From Pycnococcus provasolii (Eukaryota > Chlorophyta > Pseudoscourfieldiophyceae > Pseudoscourfieldiales > Pycnococcaceae), in NCBI GenBank assembly GCA_938743325.2, contig OW568893.1, forward strand, positions 372,001 through 436,000: a DNA stretch of 64,000 bases, given 5' to 3'. Position 1 is the first letter of the stretch; every line of letters begins with the position of its first letter. Made by a program: the position numbers and the translations under genes. Shown here piece by piece: positions 38,501 through 47,312 of this stretch. The notes under the pieces were generated by a model. The model did no database searches, had not been told where the DNA came from, and saw only the letters and a program-made list of their open reading frames with translations.

Positions 38501-39441
38501 CTCACACCATGCTAGGCAGCGGCCAAGATCCTCATTCGCGCGGCATTGTTCCTCGCGCCGTGGAGAAGGTGATCGAGGCGAGCCAGGCGAACCGTATTCG
38601 TGGATGGGAATACGAAATGGAGGCTAGCTACGTGGAAATCTACAACGAGATGGTTCGTGACCTCCTGTCGCCTGGATCCTGCCACTCTGAGAAGCACAGC
38701 ATCATCACCGCGCAGTCGAGCGGGTCCGCGTGCCCGCAGGTCAGCGGTGTGCAGCGCAAGCGAGTCACCACGGTGGATGAGGCACAGGATCTCGTTCGCC
38801 GCGCCGCAGCTGCTCGCAAGGTTGAGGCAACGCGGATGAATGCCACAAGCAGCCGTAGCCACACGCTCTTCATGCTATACATTACAGGCGTACACGCGGA
38901 CAGCGGCCAGAAGCTTGAGGGCTTCCTTTGCTTGGTTGATCTCGCTGGAAGCGAGCGTGTTGACAAGAGTGGTGCGGAGGGTGCACGGCTGAAGGAGGCG
39001 TGTGCCATCAACAAGAGCCTCAGCTCGCTCAGCGACGTGTTCAGCGCCATCTCAAAGGGCCAGAAGCACATTCCGTACCGGAACAGCAAGCTCACGCATC
39101 TGCTCGCGCCGTGCCTTGGCGGCGACGGCAAAGCTCTCATGTTCGTCAATCTCAACGGCGAGAAGGCCAATGCAGAGGAAAGCCTCGCATCTCTGCGCTT
39201 TGCCTCGACGGTCAATTCATGCGAGCTTGGACTTCGTGGAGGCGGCGCTAAGCGAAGTGTTTCGACGGTGGATCCAAACGCTGCGAAGGTGCCCACGGCG
39301 CGTCCTCAGACTGCGCCTACGAAGTCCACAGCGCGTCCTCAGACTGCGCCCGCTTCGGGTCGCCCCACGCGTTTAACGCGCTCTACGACGTCGACAACCC
39401 CGCCAGCCAGGCCCCGCGCGCCACCTTCGCGACCTGTGTAA
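35572..39441 (+). CDS. Kinesin-14, C-terminal motor (minus-end directed type)
   Basis: 1289 aa, one exon, ATG at 35572. An N-terminal low-complexity head (poly-Gly, poly-Ser, poly-Asn) is followed by a long coiled coil (about 240-850, for example LARASAAATAEAEAHERTSV). The motor is at the C terminus: neck LHNTIQELRGNVRVLCRLRP (about 876), P-loop CYGQTGSGKTHTM (Gly at 970), switch I NATSSRSHTLFM, switch II LVDLAGSERVDKSG and YRNSKLTHLLAPCLGGDGKA. The neck-then-motor order (ELRGNVRV) is diagnostic of kinesin-14. These crosslink microtubules and focus spindle poles; algae lacking dynein in places use them widely. The C-terminal tail is a Pro/Thr/Arg repeat (RPQTAP repeated). Ends 49 bp from the converging gene. 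Confidence 0.92.
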   Translation: MQSGRGHVDSRHGDVCATPPLAIQLLEDVSDDESNDTTTSRGGGGGGGGGMRLWGGARKHNNNHSSSSSKKHKNDSTQQKSCSASEDLTVHFRDASHPAVLMKNGGRQAWMNGSNVSSPSSSFASPHNNNNTPPSSGNARRSGLRDVSNNTTNAQSQRYQSKNTNQVAAIKARIDSLRRESHMASSATDNASLSDGFHDNTQHTMQLASQSKKFFEDDAIVTDINNVLQKKLTSRPTEYRLRALELTSLAKEAKRVLTLLLKRKESFVNACHDREMELVQSIDGVKLQKSSAEASSARLERDVETCRATIAKYKADMSRLEESLRISEQAASREGRNASLMSQDLAAAERRAEAAEAAKARTEQHLEKTIADLKASSRKAAEDAHKEQDTLRAALRKAQEELTSARATFEAERRGLSTSTKEQLETMLKSLEQQKAAASELRQQHAMLSDAHGRLERTHAQALQELESQKVSSSATERNASHLEMRIEGLQGELRREKDAFERFSASATEREEDLRKSLAVADERRMEMNGEMSRLQADVAALEARLAAARLQANSVDDERKSVELRLSELATQHDSSISEVKDLNEEKLKLTAENARFAADLQGVRDELARASAAATAEAEAHERTSVLLTSKNVLVTQLQEERETLKTEVSNTAERLSAERANRERLDATIKTLRDDAAAMQVLCSERHEKIMALEKREEQIAKSLAEAELRLTKETEDVIAIAAQRDEAVSKAAEEKDARAVAETALMAEQAHTQAMREEVSRQRADLEAQLGDARKSLAVATSDLNEAMDIVSCHRGASAPDSAARLRAWTQLEAVLFGDVGVAHEDGGSASPSADGDASPAARRKQRNVELERQVEELTANLTASETERRKLHNTIQELRGNVRVLCRLRPQSGDGSTSAVRTLPASGPMTRDGVMIATPGTPASAFEFDAVFGPDSTQESIFVEVSELVQSALDGYKVCLFCYGQTGSGKTHTMLGSGQDPHSRGIVPRAVEKVIEASQANRIRGWEYEMEASYVEIYNEMVRDLLSPGSCHSEKHSIITAQSSGSACPQVSGVQRKRVTTVDEAQDLVRRAAAARKVEATRMNATSSRSHTLFMLYITGVHADSGQKLEGFLCLVDLAGSERVDKSGAEGARLKEACAINKSLSSLSDVFSAISKGQKHIPYRNSKLTHLLAPCLGGDGKALMFVNLNGEKANAEESLASLRFASTVNSCELGLRGGGAKRSVSTVDPNAAKVPTARPQTAPTKSTARPQTAPASGRPTRLTRSTTSTTPPARPRAPPSRPV

Positions 39442-39490
39442 TAGGAAATCGTTCATTCTTTGAAACATTAGCAACAAAACAACGAAATCA

Positions 39491-40735
39491 TTACTCGTCA
39501 ACGGCAATCCACACAGGTGCGGCCTTGATCTCTTCGAGCCCATGTCCAAAGACCCACTTGGCGAGCGAGCCGTCAGCGCGAAGCAGCAAGGTGTAGGAGA
39601 TGCCCGCGCACGCGGCGACAAATTTCCCAAGCTCACCATGCGTGACCATGTTTCCAGAACCGTGGTACTCTTTGCCGATAGGACGGTTAATCCCGATAGC
39701 ACACAGCGTCCCGTCCGCGCGCAAACCGATCAAGTGATCCATGTGACCACTTAATGTGACATACGGCCCTGCATTGAAGAACTGCGTCATCATGTCCTGT
39801 GGGGTATATGTGTAAGAACGGTGGTGGAGCATCTCGGCCTTGCCATCGGTTTTTCTTATGGCAGCGGAGCCGCCAAGTCCAGTAGCGACTGCCACGTAAT
39901 CACCCTCTGACCCATCTACGTGCACCTGTGTCACGTCTCGGTGCGCGCTAAACCTGTCAATTGTGCCGTTTGGTTTGAGCGCAATCACTTCTTTGCTTCC
40001 TACTGACACCGTCACGTATGGCCCAACTCCTTGCGGTAGTGCCCAACCTGGTTGGTGGAAGCTTCCCCAACTCACAAGCGAACCGTCCGCTCGTATAGCG
40101 GCAGACAGTTTTAGATGTGCAGAGATAGAGACGAACGGGCCTTTTATTCGGCCTGGCGCTTGACCAAAGTCGTTCACTCCATTGCAGATGATGTCTCCAT
40201 CCGCGCGCAGCGCTAAGGAGTGGAAGCTCCCTGCAGCGACTGCTATGTACGGCCCGTCGCGGAGGCAAGTTGACGCAAAGTCTCCGTGGAAGTTGACGTC
40301 TCCGTTACGATCGAGCATGCACACGTGCTTATCGCCAGCGGCGATTGCGGCCGAGTAGTCCTCCGCTCTTTTGTATAGCTCGTGGCGATTGTCGTGTTGT
40401 GCGCGCCGCCATGGAAATCGTGAGATGGTTTCGAGAGGCACGAAACCTGCTCTTGCTCCTGCTCCTGCTCCTGCTCCTTGTTGTTGTTGGTGTTGTTGAT
40501 GAGGTTGAGGTTGAGGTTGAGGTTGAGGTTGATTCCCATCGGCGGCGCCTTGGCTGGCTTGTGATTGTTGCAATTGTTGCAATTTCGCTTGCGCTTGCTT
40601 GAGTTCACGCCGAAGCGCACGCTCCGAGCGTTGCGTTTGCTGTAGGACTGACGCATGCGTGGTTGATGCTGCTGCAACTACACCCTTCACACGATTACGA
40701 GCATTGCGCTTAGGGGTACTACTACGACGTGGCAT
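39491..40735 (-). CDS. RCC1/BLIP-II-like beta-propeller repeat protein
   Basis: 414 aa from ATG at 40735 (MPRRSSTPKRNARNRVK). The basic N terminus is followed by a coiled-coil stretch (RRELKQAQAKLQQLQQSQAS) and low-complexity PQ and AG repeats encoded by tandem hexanucleotides. From about residue 125 onward, 50-55-residue repeats with the form GPYVTVSVGSKEVIALKPNG / GPFVSISAHLKLSAAIRADG are found, each ending in a DG-type turn. This is the repeat style of the RCC1/BLIP-II superfamily, which forms a seven-bladed propeller. Six or so repeats can be counted. Propellers of this type are usually protein-interaction surfaces (RCC1 itself is a nuclear exchange factor), but no catalytic signature is recognised. 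The foldback element begins 17 bp upstream. Confidence 0.7.
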   Translation of the reverse strand: MPRRSSTPKRNARNRVKGVVAAASTTHASVLQQTQRSERALRRELKQAQAKLQQLQQSQASQGAADGNQPQPQPQPQPHQQHQQQQGAGAGAGARAGFVPLETISRFPWRRAQHDNRHELYKRAEDYSAAIAAGDKHVCMLDRNGDVNFHGDFASTCLRDGPYIAVAAGSFHSLALRADGDIICNGVNDFGQAPGRIKGPFVSISAHLKLSAAIRADGSLVSWGSFHQPGWALPQGVGPYVTVSVGSKEVIALKPNGTIDRFSAHRDVTQVHVDGSEGDYVAVATGLGGSAAIRKTDGKAEMLHHRSYTYTPQDMMTQFFNAGPYVTLSGHMDHLIGLRADGTLCAIGINRPIGKEYHGSGNMVTHGELGKFVAACAGISYTLLLRADGSLAKWVFGHGLEEIKAAPVWIAVDE

Positions 40736-40751
40736 CAGCACTGATGATCAA

Positions 40752-41559
40752 TGACACACCCAGTGATGGGGAGCCTGGAAGTCGTCGATTCCAAATGTAA
40801 CCCCGGCCGCTATACCTTGTCGACAGAAAAATAAGGTCGCGTTGGTTTCGGGTCTATTTTCCGGTTGCATTCCCCACTCAAATTCCCCCCGATCCGGCGA
40901 TCCCCCCCCATGCGAAAATTAGAAAACAGCGAGGGGAAAAGACCGGCATTCCCCCAAAGCCTGATAATTTTCCCTTCATAACGGCGATCCCCGTTATAAA
41001 TTAATGGCGCTGCGGCCGTCAGCGTGCGTGCGTTCCATCAACGCACTCTATGGGCTGTTGAAGAGGACACATTGGGCAGCCACCTGCGAGAAACCCCGTC
41101 TTTATCCGACCTGAAACGGACATGTATTCGTTGATCTCCGTATTATGCCGTATAACGGGAAATTTGGTCGGGGGAAAGGGAGTTTTGATCAGATCCCGAC
41201 CAAATTTATGGTTATACGGCCATTATGCAAAACGTCGATAACTTCTCCGTTTCAGGTCAAAACAAGAATTGGTTTGTGACTGACAGTAGCTCTATGTGTG
41301 CTGTTAAATATCCCATTACTGCGTTGATAGAACGCACGCACACAGCGCTAGCCCCAGCGCCATTAATTTATAACGGGGATCGCCGTTATGAAGGGAAAAT
41401 TATCAGGTTTTGGGGGAATGCCGGTCTTTTGCCCCTGTTGTTTTCTAATTTTCACATGGGGGGAAGATGAGTGGGGAATGCGATGGGGAAATAGACCCGC
41501 GACCTTATTTCCAAAATAGGGCTTCGTCGACAAGGTCTATGGGTGAGGGAGGTGTGTCA
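40752..41559. mobile_element. Foldback (MITE-like) element with long imperfect terminal inverted repeats
   Basis: The left arm (40752 to about 41172) and right arm (about 41195 to 41559) are inverted copies of each other separated by about 22 bp. Outer ends are TGACACACC and GGTGTGTCA. Blocks shared by both arms include CCTTGTCGAC, AATAAGGTCGCG, GACCGGCATTCCCCCAAA, TAATTTTCCCTTCATAACGG, CGATCCCCGTTATAAATTAA and AAATTTGGTCGGG. The arms have diverged by point changes and small indels, so the element is not recent. No target-site duplication is evident and no protein is encoded. It occupies the upstream region of the RCC1/BLIP-II-like gene, starting 17 bp from its ATG. Confidence 0.85.
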
Positions 41560-41601
41560 CTCAGGGTGTGTTGTAAGGTGGTGATGCGACGACTAATCTC
41601 T

Positions 41602-41755
41602 GGACACGTGAAGTAGTGCTTGTAAGGTGGGGAAAGCTTTACAGTACTTACCAGTGGGGAAATCATTACAGTAAATGAGGGTGGTCAACTCTTTCATTAC
41701 AGGTTTATTATAGTACTACCGGGTACGTGTTCGAGGAAAAACAATTCACGTGTCC
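41602..41755. repeat. Short inverted repeat pair enclosing TTACAG words
   Basis: GGACACGTGAA at 41602-41612 and its exact inverse TTCACGTGTCC at 41745-41755 bracket about 130 bp containing three TTACAG words. It could be a small foldback relic; 11 bp is too short to be sure. It lies between the foldback element and the Tc1/mariner element. Confidence 0.4.
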
Positions 41756-42216
41756 CACCTCCGACGCCCTCCGCGCCCTTACAGTACACTTGCTCCTCCC
41801 TTTACCAACTCCTTGAGCACTTGGCCCCTCGTGATTAATTCCCGCCCGCTTAAGACTCTGCTAATAAAGGGATCACCCGCTTCCTCTCTCATCCTGCTTG
41901 TACATAGTATCCTGGAAAGAACTGCTCGCCCACCCGATAACTTCACCGTTTCGGGGTTGTTTTGGACGCCGTTTGTTCTCCACGGAACCTATGTTAGGCC
42001 TCATTTGGCCTGTGTAGCAGTATCCCTCGTTTTGAGAGACGGTTGCTCACAGTGGCGTGTTGATTGAATCGCACAGGAGCGCATCTCCATAGTGGGAAGG
42101 CCCACTGTTTCCCGGGGCCCCGACCTAGAATTTCCGACCATCCAGGATCCCCCGACCTGTACGACAGGAACAAACTTTGGTCCAAACTCCCGCCATCTCT
42201 TTCTCCATTTCTCACA

Positions 42217-42228
42217 ATGGCATCAGCA

Positions 42229-42262
<34 letters not shown>

Positions 42263-44058
42263 GCGAAGAAAACAAGTTGCCAGGTCCTGCTCAGTCTTAC
42301 TGGGACTTACGCCATGCGTGCGTCAAAGTCATGAACCGGCTATCGCGCGATCCTAAGCGAGCACCGCTTGAAAAAGTGGATGCAGGATCGCGCGTGAACG
42401 CGCCGACGCCATTGTGGATGGTAACAAAGGTTGTTCAAGAAAGGAAGAGTAACCCAGAGTTAAATCAACGAGAACTTTCAGATAAGGTTGGTCTTCCACG
42501 CACAACAGTTCGGGGCATTCTCCAACAAGAACAAGATGGTGGCGCCCTGCGCATCCGCACGTCCTTCGGTGAAGATGGCCGTGAGAGGATCCTGACGGTG
42601 GAGCAAGAGAAGTTGTTGTTGGAAGTTGCGGACGGTGCTCCGTACATTCCTGATGTTAAGCTTGTGCCTATGGCGCAAGCGAAGGACAACGCCTTTCCCG
42701 ACTTGTCTAGGCGAACTCTGTACAACTATTTGTACGTGTACTGCACACCTCCGTTTGTGATCAAGCAGACGGACGGAACAACACTAGAAAAAAACCACGT
42801 TCGCGTGTTCGACATGCACCTCGGGTACGTCGAGGGTTTTGTGAAGTGGCGCAAGTCGAATGGCGACGTCCTTATCTTCTACTTGGATGAGTTTCCTATC
42901 GCTGTTCCGTGGTGGCCGACGCACGGCAGGACGAGGAGAGGGACAACATTGCACGCAGACGCGGCGTACCGTACGACAAAGCATTCCGCGATCATGTGTG
43001 TGGGAGAGCAACACCGCATTCTTAAAGCTTTCCTTTACAAAACCGCCGTCAACGACGACAAGTACGTGGACTTCATGTTGAAAAATCAGGCCACGGATGA
43101 TGCCTGCCCGTCCTTTGGTGGCGAGGCACTCGTGACGAGGCTCAAGAAAATCGCCGATGAAACAAAACAACGCGTACTCCTGCTCGTGGACCGGCTAGGC
43201 ACGTCCGGCACGAAGCACTACCCGGACAAGCAGCACTTCAACCGAAAGGTGAAGACGTCGTTTTCGCGGGATAATGGCCTCGGGTACGCGCACCTGCCAG
43301 TGAAAGGCTATCTGTTCGACCCCATCGAGCCGGCGAACGGCTTGATCCAGCGCTTCGTTGAGACGAAGTGGTTTTCAGAGACGCCACGAACGACGTCGTG
43401 GGGGCACGTCGTGCCAGGCCCGGCAGACTTTGCCGAAGCCGTTGCGGCTTTCAAAGCCGCAATCTGCGACACGAACGACCAGGGAAAAAAAAACCCGTTC
43501 CCTGGATTTTATCGGTGGCGTCAGTTCAGTTTGGCGGCAAAGAAGGTGTGGGAAAAGAACGCGCACGCGCAAAAGGCAATCGCAGACCGCAAAAAAACAC
43601 CAAAGGCACAGAGGTGGACGTGGGATCCAGAACGTGCGTGGGAACACGACTTCCCCTCGCGGTGGGAGGGTCTTCGGGACGACGTACCTGAGGAAAGCAT
43701 GCCGCGCACTGTGCCACCACCGCCACCTCCAGCTGGCGATGTGCCTCCGCCACCACCGTTGCCATCTGAACAAGCTGTGCCACCGCCGCCACTGCCGCCA
43801 CCTCCAGGTGTGCCACCGCCGCCGCCGCCACTGCCAGATTCGAAGGGGAAGCGGAAAGTCGAATGGGCGGAACTGCTGGAGTCTGAGACTGAGTCGGATC
43901 AGTCTGATGGGGACTCTGAAGGAAAGGGTCCCGGGCAGACAGGGAATCGGGCCGGTCCCTCTATTTTCACCCGATCAAGGGGGAGGTCTGATCTAGCCTC
44001 GCTCGCCCAGGCCGCCGAGGTTGCGTCTGGCGACGACGTAGTGTTGTACGGTGACTGA
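42217..44058 (+). CDS. Tc1/mariner-type transposase with polyproline tail
   Basis: 613 aa from ATG at 42217 (MASAGGGG, encoded by a GGC run). Order: DNA-binding helix-turn-helix (about 68-103, ELNQRELSDKVGLPRTTVRG), then the RNase-H-like catalytic core. Candidate acidic triad: Asp224 (VLIFYLDEFPI), Asp325 (RVLLLVDRLGTSG) and Asp368 (KGYLFDPIEPANG), the last resembling the PDTN block of plant mariner-like transposases; the second-to-third spacing is 42 residues. Unusually, the C terminus adds a formin-FH1-like polyproline stretch (PPPPPPAGDVPPPPPLP and similar, about 505-548), a basic KGKRK and an acidic Ser/Glu/Asp tail. No frameshift or stop is seen, so the enzyme may be functional. A TGTAA signal follows at 44066. 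Confidence 0.85.
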
Positions 44059-44065
44059 TAATTGT

Positions 44066-44070
44066 TGTAA
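44066..44070 (+). terminator. Candidate TGTAA polyadenylation signal of the transposase gene
   Basis: TGTAA lies 8 bp after the transposase stop codon and immediately before the right inverted repeat. Confidence 0.4.
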
Positions 44071-44232
44071 CCAAATGAGGCCTAACATAGGTTCCGTGGA
44101 GAACAAACGGCGTCCAAAACAACCCCGAAACGGTGAAGTTATCGGGTGGGCGAGCAGTTCTTTCCAGGATACTATAGTACCAACTACTTCCTTACACACA
44201 ACCAACTTCACACCGAGAAGCCTCCTGGAACC

Positions 44233-47118
44233 ATGACGGCGGATGGTTGCGAGGTGGCCAACGATTGTGGTGGTGGTGGTGGTGGTGGTGACGACGATAA
44301 CGTTGCAGCAAACGGGGGGGGAAGTACACCAAACCAGGACACAGACGCAGGGGCAGGTGATGCAGGTGACGCAGGCGGTGCAGGTGGAAGTGCAAGCGGC
44401 GGCCTTGTGGGTGTGCTCGGACTCGCGCAGGCTGTACCGAAACGTCGACGCACAAAGCTTGCGGGCAGCGACGCCGGCGACGAGCACGAAGACTTGCCCG
44501 TGCTACCTCCGGCGGCTGTCGACGACGACGACGCACTGCTGGTCACGCCACCGCCAACCAAGGTGGCGAGGCTGAGCCTGGTGATCCCAGACGAGCTCGC
44601 TGCCGCGGCTGGCGCGGAGGACCAAATGCAAGGTGGGTCTGGAACAAGGCACGCGCCGTACGACGACGACGACGACGACGACGAGGCGATGGCTGCCGCA
44701 TTCGAGGCTCCTCCGCGAACGCCTGCGACGGTGACAAGAGCACTCACCGCGGCGGCGGGAGACCTGCACCACGCCGTCGCCAGTGCTGACGTCGACGAAG
44801 TGCACCGTCTTCTCGTGAACGCGGATACGCACGCTGCGGGCGCCGCGCCGAGCGCATCGGAAGGACAAGCCCTTCGCGGCGGTGCTGCAGTGCTGGGTGG
44901 CGCCGCGCGTCGGCTTGCGAACACGAGGTCTACGGCAGGCTTCACGCCGCTCAGTGTTGCGGCTGCGCTCAGCGACGAACGACGCGCCGCAACGCTGTGT
45001 AGCCTGCTGCTCTGGCACGGCAGTGACGTCGGGGTGACCAACACGAATGATACGCGCACAGCAATGCACTGGGCGGCAGAAACGGGAAACGTCGCGGCGC
45101 TTCGTGCCATGCTCGGGCGCGAGGAGGGGCGCGACGCGTTGCACTGGCGCGACGACGCGGGTGACACCGCGCTGCACTGTGCGAGCAGGTGGGGTCGTGC
45201 CGAGTGCATCGCAGTGCTCGCAGAACACGGAGCAGACCCGCGCTTACTCACCGCGGACGCGCTTGAGGACGCCGTTGCCGTTTCAGGCAAGCGTCGTGAC
45301 GAGGGCTTTCGCAATGCATCTGCGATGCGCCGTGCACGGTCCGCGTCGCGCAGAGCACTGTACACGAGCTTCCCGCGACTTCGCCTTCTCGTGCTGCATC
45401 ACGCTGACTGCCAGACGCACGCGCTTTCCTCAAGCAGTGACCACCAGGAGAGCCCACTGCGAATACCGAGCATTTTGACTAAGCTCACGCGCACGCTGCA
45501 GCCGCACGAGGTACTTACGATGGACGCCTTCGCTCCCGCAAGCTGGGCGTGTGTCGCACGGGCGCACACGCCGGCATACGTCAAAACGCTGGCGGCACTA
45601 CACCGCGATGTGTCGCCAACCTCGCCACTTGCATTTACTCCAGCTCTTCGTGTCGCGCGTAAGCGCATTGATAGCACCGCCGCCGGTGGAGTTGCCTCGA
45701 CGCCGTTGGCGGCGGCAATCGCAAGGGCTAAGGAGGAGTCGAGTGATACTTACTTCACAAAAGGAAGTTTGGCTGCGGCGCTACGAGCATCCGGGGCGGC
45801 CATCGAGGCAACTCGCCGTGTACTCTTGGGCGAGCACAAGGCTGCGTTCGTGTGCGTGCGTCCTCCAGGCCATCACGCAGGGCCTGATGGTCCGACGGAC
45901 GACGGTGGAAGCTGTGGATTCTGCCTGCTCAATCACGTAGCGATTGCCGCCCTGGACGCGCTCGCACAAGGTGGCGTGGGCACCGCCGCCGTCGGTGGCG
46001 TCGGTGGCTATGGTCCTGCGATGGGTGCCATGCATCCTCCTCAGGGGGTGAGTGCCGGAGCATGGCAACGGCCAAACGCCTTGCTTCGAAGTGCTGCTGG
46101 CGTTGGCACAACCGCGCGAGACTCGCCGAGTGATAGCTGGGCGGTGAGCAGTTCCGTGGCACAGGCAGCCACCGCGGCGGCCACCGCAGCGATGAGCTTG
46201 GGCGGAACGGTGATGCCAGCCACCACGGATCCCGATGCCACTGTGATGCCCCCTCCCCCACCGCCAACAAATCTTCGCTCCGTGGAAGACCTGAGAATGA
46301 CCGCGGGCTTTCCTGCCGCGGTTCCGACGAACGATGCACCGGTGCGTCGCGCATGTCGCCGTGTTGCAATTTTGGATTTCGACATTCATCATGGAAATGG
46401 CACGGAAGCTATCTGCCGAGCTTGGACCAAGGCGCAGAGACTCCGCGGCGACGTTGTGGCAGCCAACGCCCTGCTTTTCATTAGCGTCCACCTTTGGCAT
46501 CAGCCATCGCCGGAGGAAGAATTTTATCCCGGCAGTGGCCTGGACGACGACCTGCCGTGCAACATTGTGAATGTTCCTCTGGAGCCGCTTTGGAAAGCCG
46601 CCGCGGAGGCGGAAGCTGCCGAAAAGTCTGAAAAGGAGAAGAAAATCGAGGACGCTGATGCCGCCGCCATAGATGTCGTCGAGGACAAAAATGATGATAC
46701 AATCGCGCGTGCTGTCGAAAACGACAGCGGTGGTGGTGATGAGGGTGGCGATGGCGATGACATTACAGATTCGCCTAGTCTGCCCTCTGGTCGCGCGGAA
46801 TTCCGCAAAGCGATCGAAGATCGCGTATTGCCACCACTTCGTGCGCATGGCCCAGACTTGATTTTTCTATCGAGCGGCTTTGACGGACTTCTCGGAGATA
46901 TCGGCAACTCGAGGTTAGGCTTGCCCGGAATCGATCTTCGCGTGAGCGATTTTGAATTTGTGACGGAAAGGGTTCGCTCCGTCGCCACGGCATGCGACGC
47001 CCCAATCGTGAGCATTCTCGAGGGTGGCTACGGTGCCGCTGGAGGCAGAGGTGGCGATCTCCAGCGCGACGGACTTGCTTCGGCAGCCTCCGCGCATGCG
47101 CGAGCACTGATTTTGTAG
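44233..47118 (+). CDS. Ankyrin-repeat histone deacetylase (class II-like)
   Basis: 961 aa from ATG at 44233 (MTADGCEVANDC). The first roughly 230 residues are acidic and Gly/Ala-rich. Ankyrin repeats follow (about 232-340): TAGFTPLSVAAALSDERR, TRTAMHWAAETGNVAALRAM, DAGDTALHCASRWGRAECIA. The deacetylase domain (about 400-955) has RPPGHHAGPDGPTDDGGSCG (proton-relay His pair), ILDFDIHHGNGTEAI (zinc-ligand Asp and His), LLFISVHLWHQPSPEEEFYP, FLSSGFDGLLGD (second zinc Asp) and ILEGGYG (catalytic Tyr). All catalytic positions are present. A roughly 170-residue low-complexity insert separates the GHH and DFDIHHG blocks, and an acidic insert follows GSG. Likely deacetylates lysines in histones or other proteins, with the ankyrins binding partners. 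The transposon lies 60 bp upstream, within its presumptive promoter or 5' UTR. Confidence 0.88.
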   Translation: MTADGCEVANDCGGGGGGGDDDNVAANGGGSTPNQDTDAGAGDAGDAGGAGGSASGGLVGVLGLAQAVPKRRRTKLAGSDAGDEHEDLPVLPPAAVDDDDALLVTPPPTKVARLSLVIPDELAAAAGAEDQMQGGSGTRHAPYDDDDDDDEAMAAAFEAPPRTPATVTRALTAAAGDLHHAVASADVDEVHRLLVNADTHAAGAAPSASEGQALRGGAAVLGGAARRLANTRSTAGFTPLSVAAALSDERRAATLCSLLLWHGSDVGVTNTNDTRTAMHWAAETGNVAALRAMLGREEGRDALHWRDDAGDTALHCASRWGRAECIAVLAEHGADPRLLTADALEDAVAVSGKRRDEGFRNASAMRRARSASRRALYTSFPRLRLLVLHHADCQTHALSSSSDHQESPLRIPSILTKLTRTLQPHEVLTMDAFAPASWACVARAHTPAYVKTLAALHRDVSPTSPLAFTPALRVARKRIDSTAAGGVASTPLAAAIARAKEESSDTYFTKGSLAAALRASGAAIEATRRVLLGEHKAAFVCVRPPGHHAGPDGPTDDGGSCGFCLLNHVAIAALDALAQGGVGTAAVGGVGGYGPAMGAMHPPQGVSAGAWQRPNALLRSAAGVGTTARDSPSDSWAVSSSVAQAATAAATAAMSLGGTVMPATTDPDATVMPPPPPPTNLRSVEDLRMTAGFPAAVPTNDAPVRRACRRVAILDFDIHHGNGTEAICRAWTKAQRLRGDVVAANALLFISVHLWHQPSPEEEFYPGSGLDDDLPCNIVNVPLEPLWKAAAEAEAAEKSEKEKKIEDADAAAIDVVEDKNDDTIARAVENDSGGGDEGGDGDDITDSPSLPSGRAEFRKAIEDRVLPPLRAHGPDLIFLSSGFDGLLGDIGNSRLGLPGIDLRVSDFEFVTERVRSVATACDAPIVSILEGGYGAAGGRGGDLQRDGLASAASAHARALIL

Positions 47119-47312
47119 ACTAAGGTTAGTATGTTCTGAGCCATTCCTCCATGATGGGAATTGGGCATTGGGAAGGAGAAAAATCCGTTCCTGTCCCTGT
47201 CCCTGTCCTGTCGTGTTCTGGTTTTCCCGCACGTCAAGTGAAAAGTGAACTCTGAAGTGAACTCTACCCCCCGTGGTAGAGGGCTATTATAATCCTGTCA
47301 ACTGATCCTCAT

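Larger units (their letters stand above)
41907..44172 (+). mobile_element. Complete Tc1/mariner-type DNA transposon
   Basis: A 2266-bp element. Left and right terminal inverted repeats (41907-42008 and 44071-44172) are identical over 102 bp, beginning GTATCCTGGAAAG. A TA dinucleotide flanks each end (41905-41906 and 44173-44174), the target duplication of the IS630-Tc1-mariner superfamily. One long transposase ORF lies inside, on the plus strand. Identical repeats and an open ORF indicate a recent insertion. The right end is 60 bp upstream of the ATG of the ankyrin-HDAC gene. Confidence 0.93.

Noticed and set aside
42064-42216. N-terminal extension of the transposase to 42064
   Set aside because: It begins at a TTG and has no homology; the first ATG at 42217 is the likely start.
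44146-44232. HDAC start upstream of the ATG at 44233
   Set aside because: The extension begins with GTG inside the transposon's inverted repeat, so it is not a natural start. The first ATG, 44233, lies outside the element.
45781-46848. 355-aa minus-strand ORF opposite the HDAC domain
   Set aside because: The plus-strand frame carries all catalytic motifs of a deacetylase.
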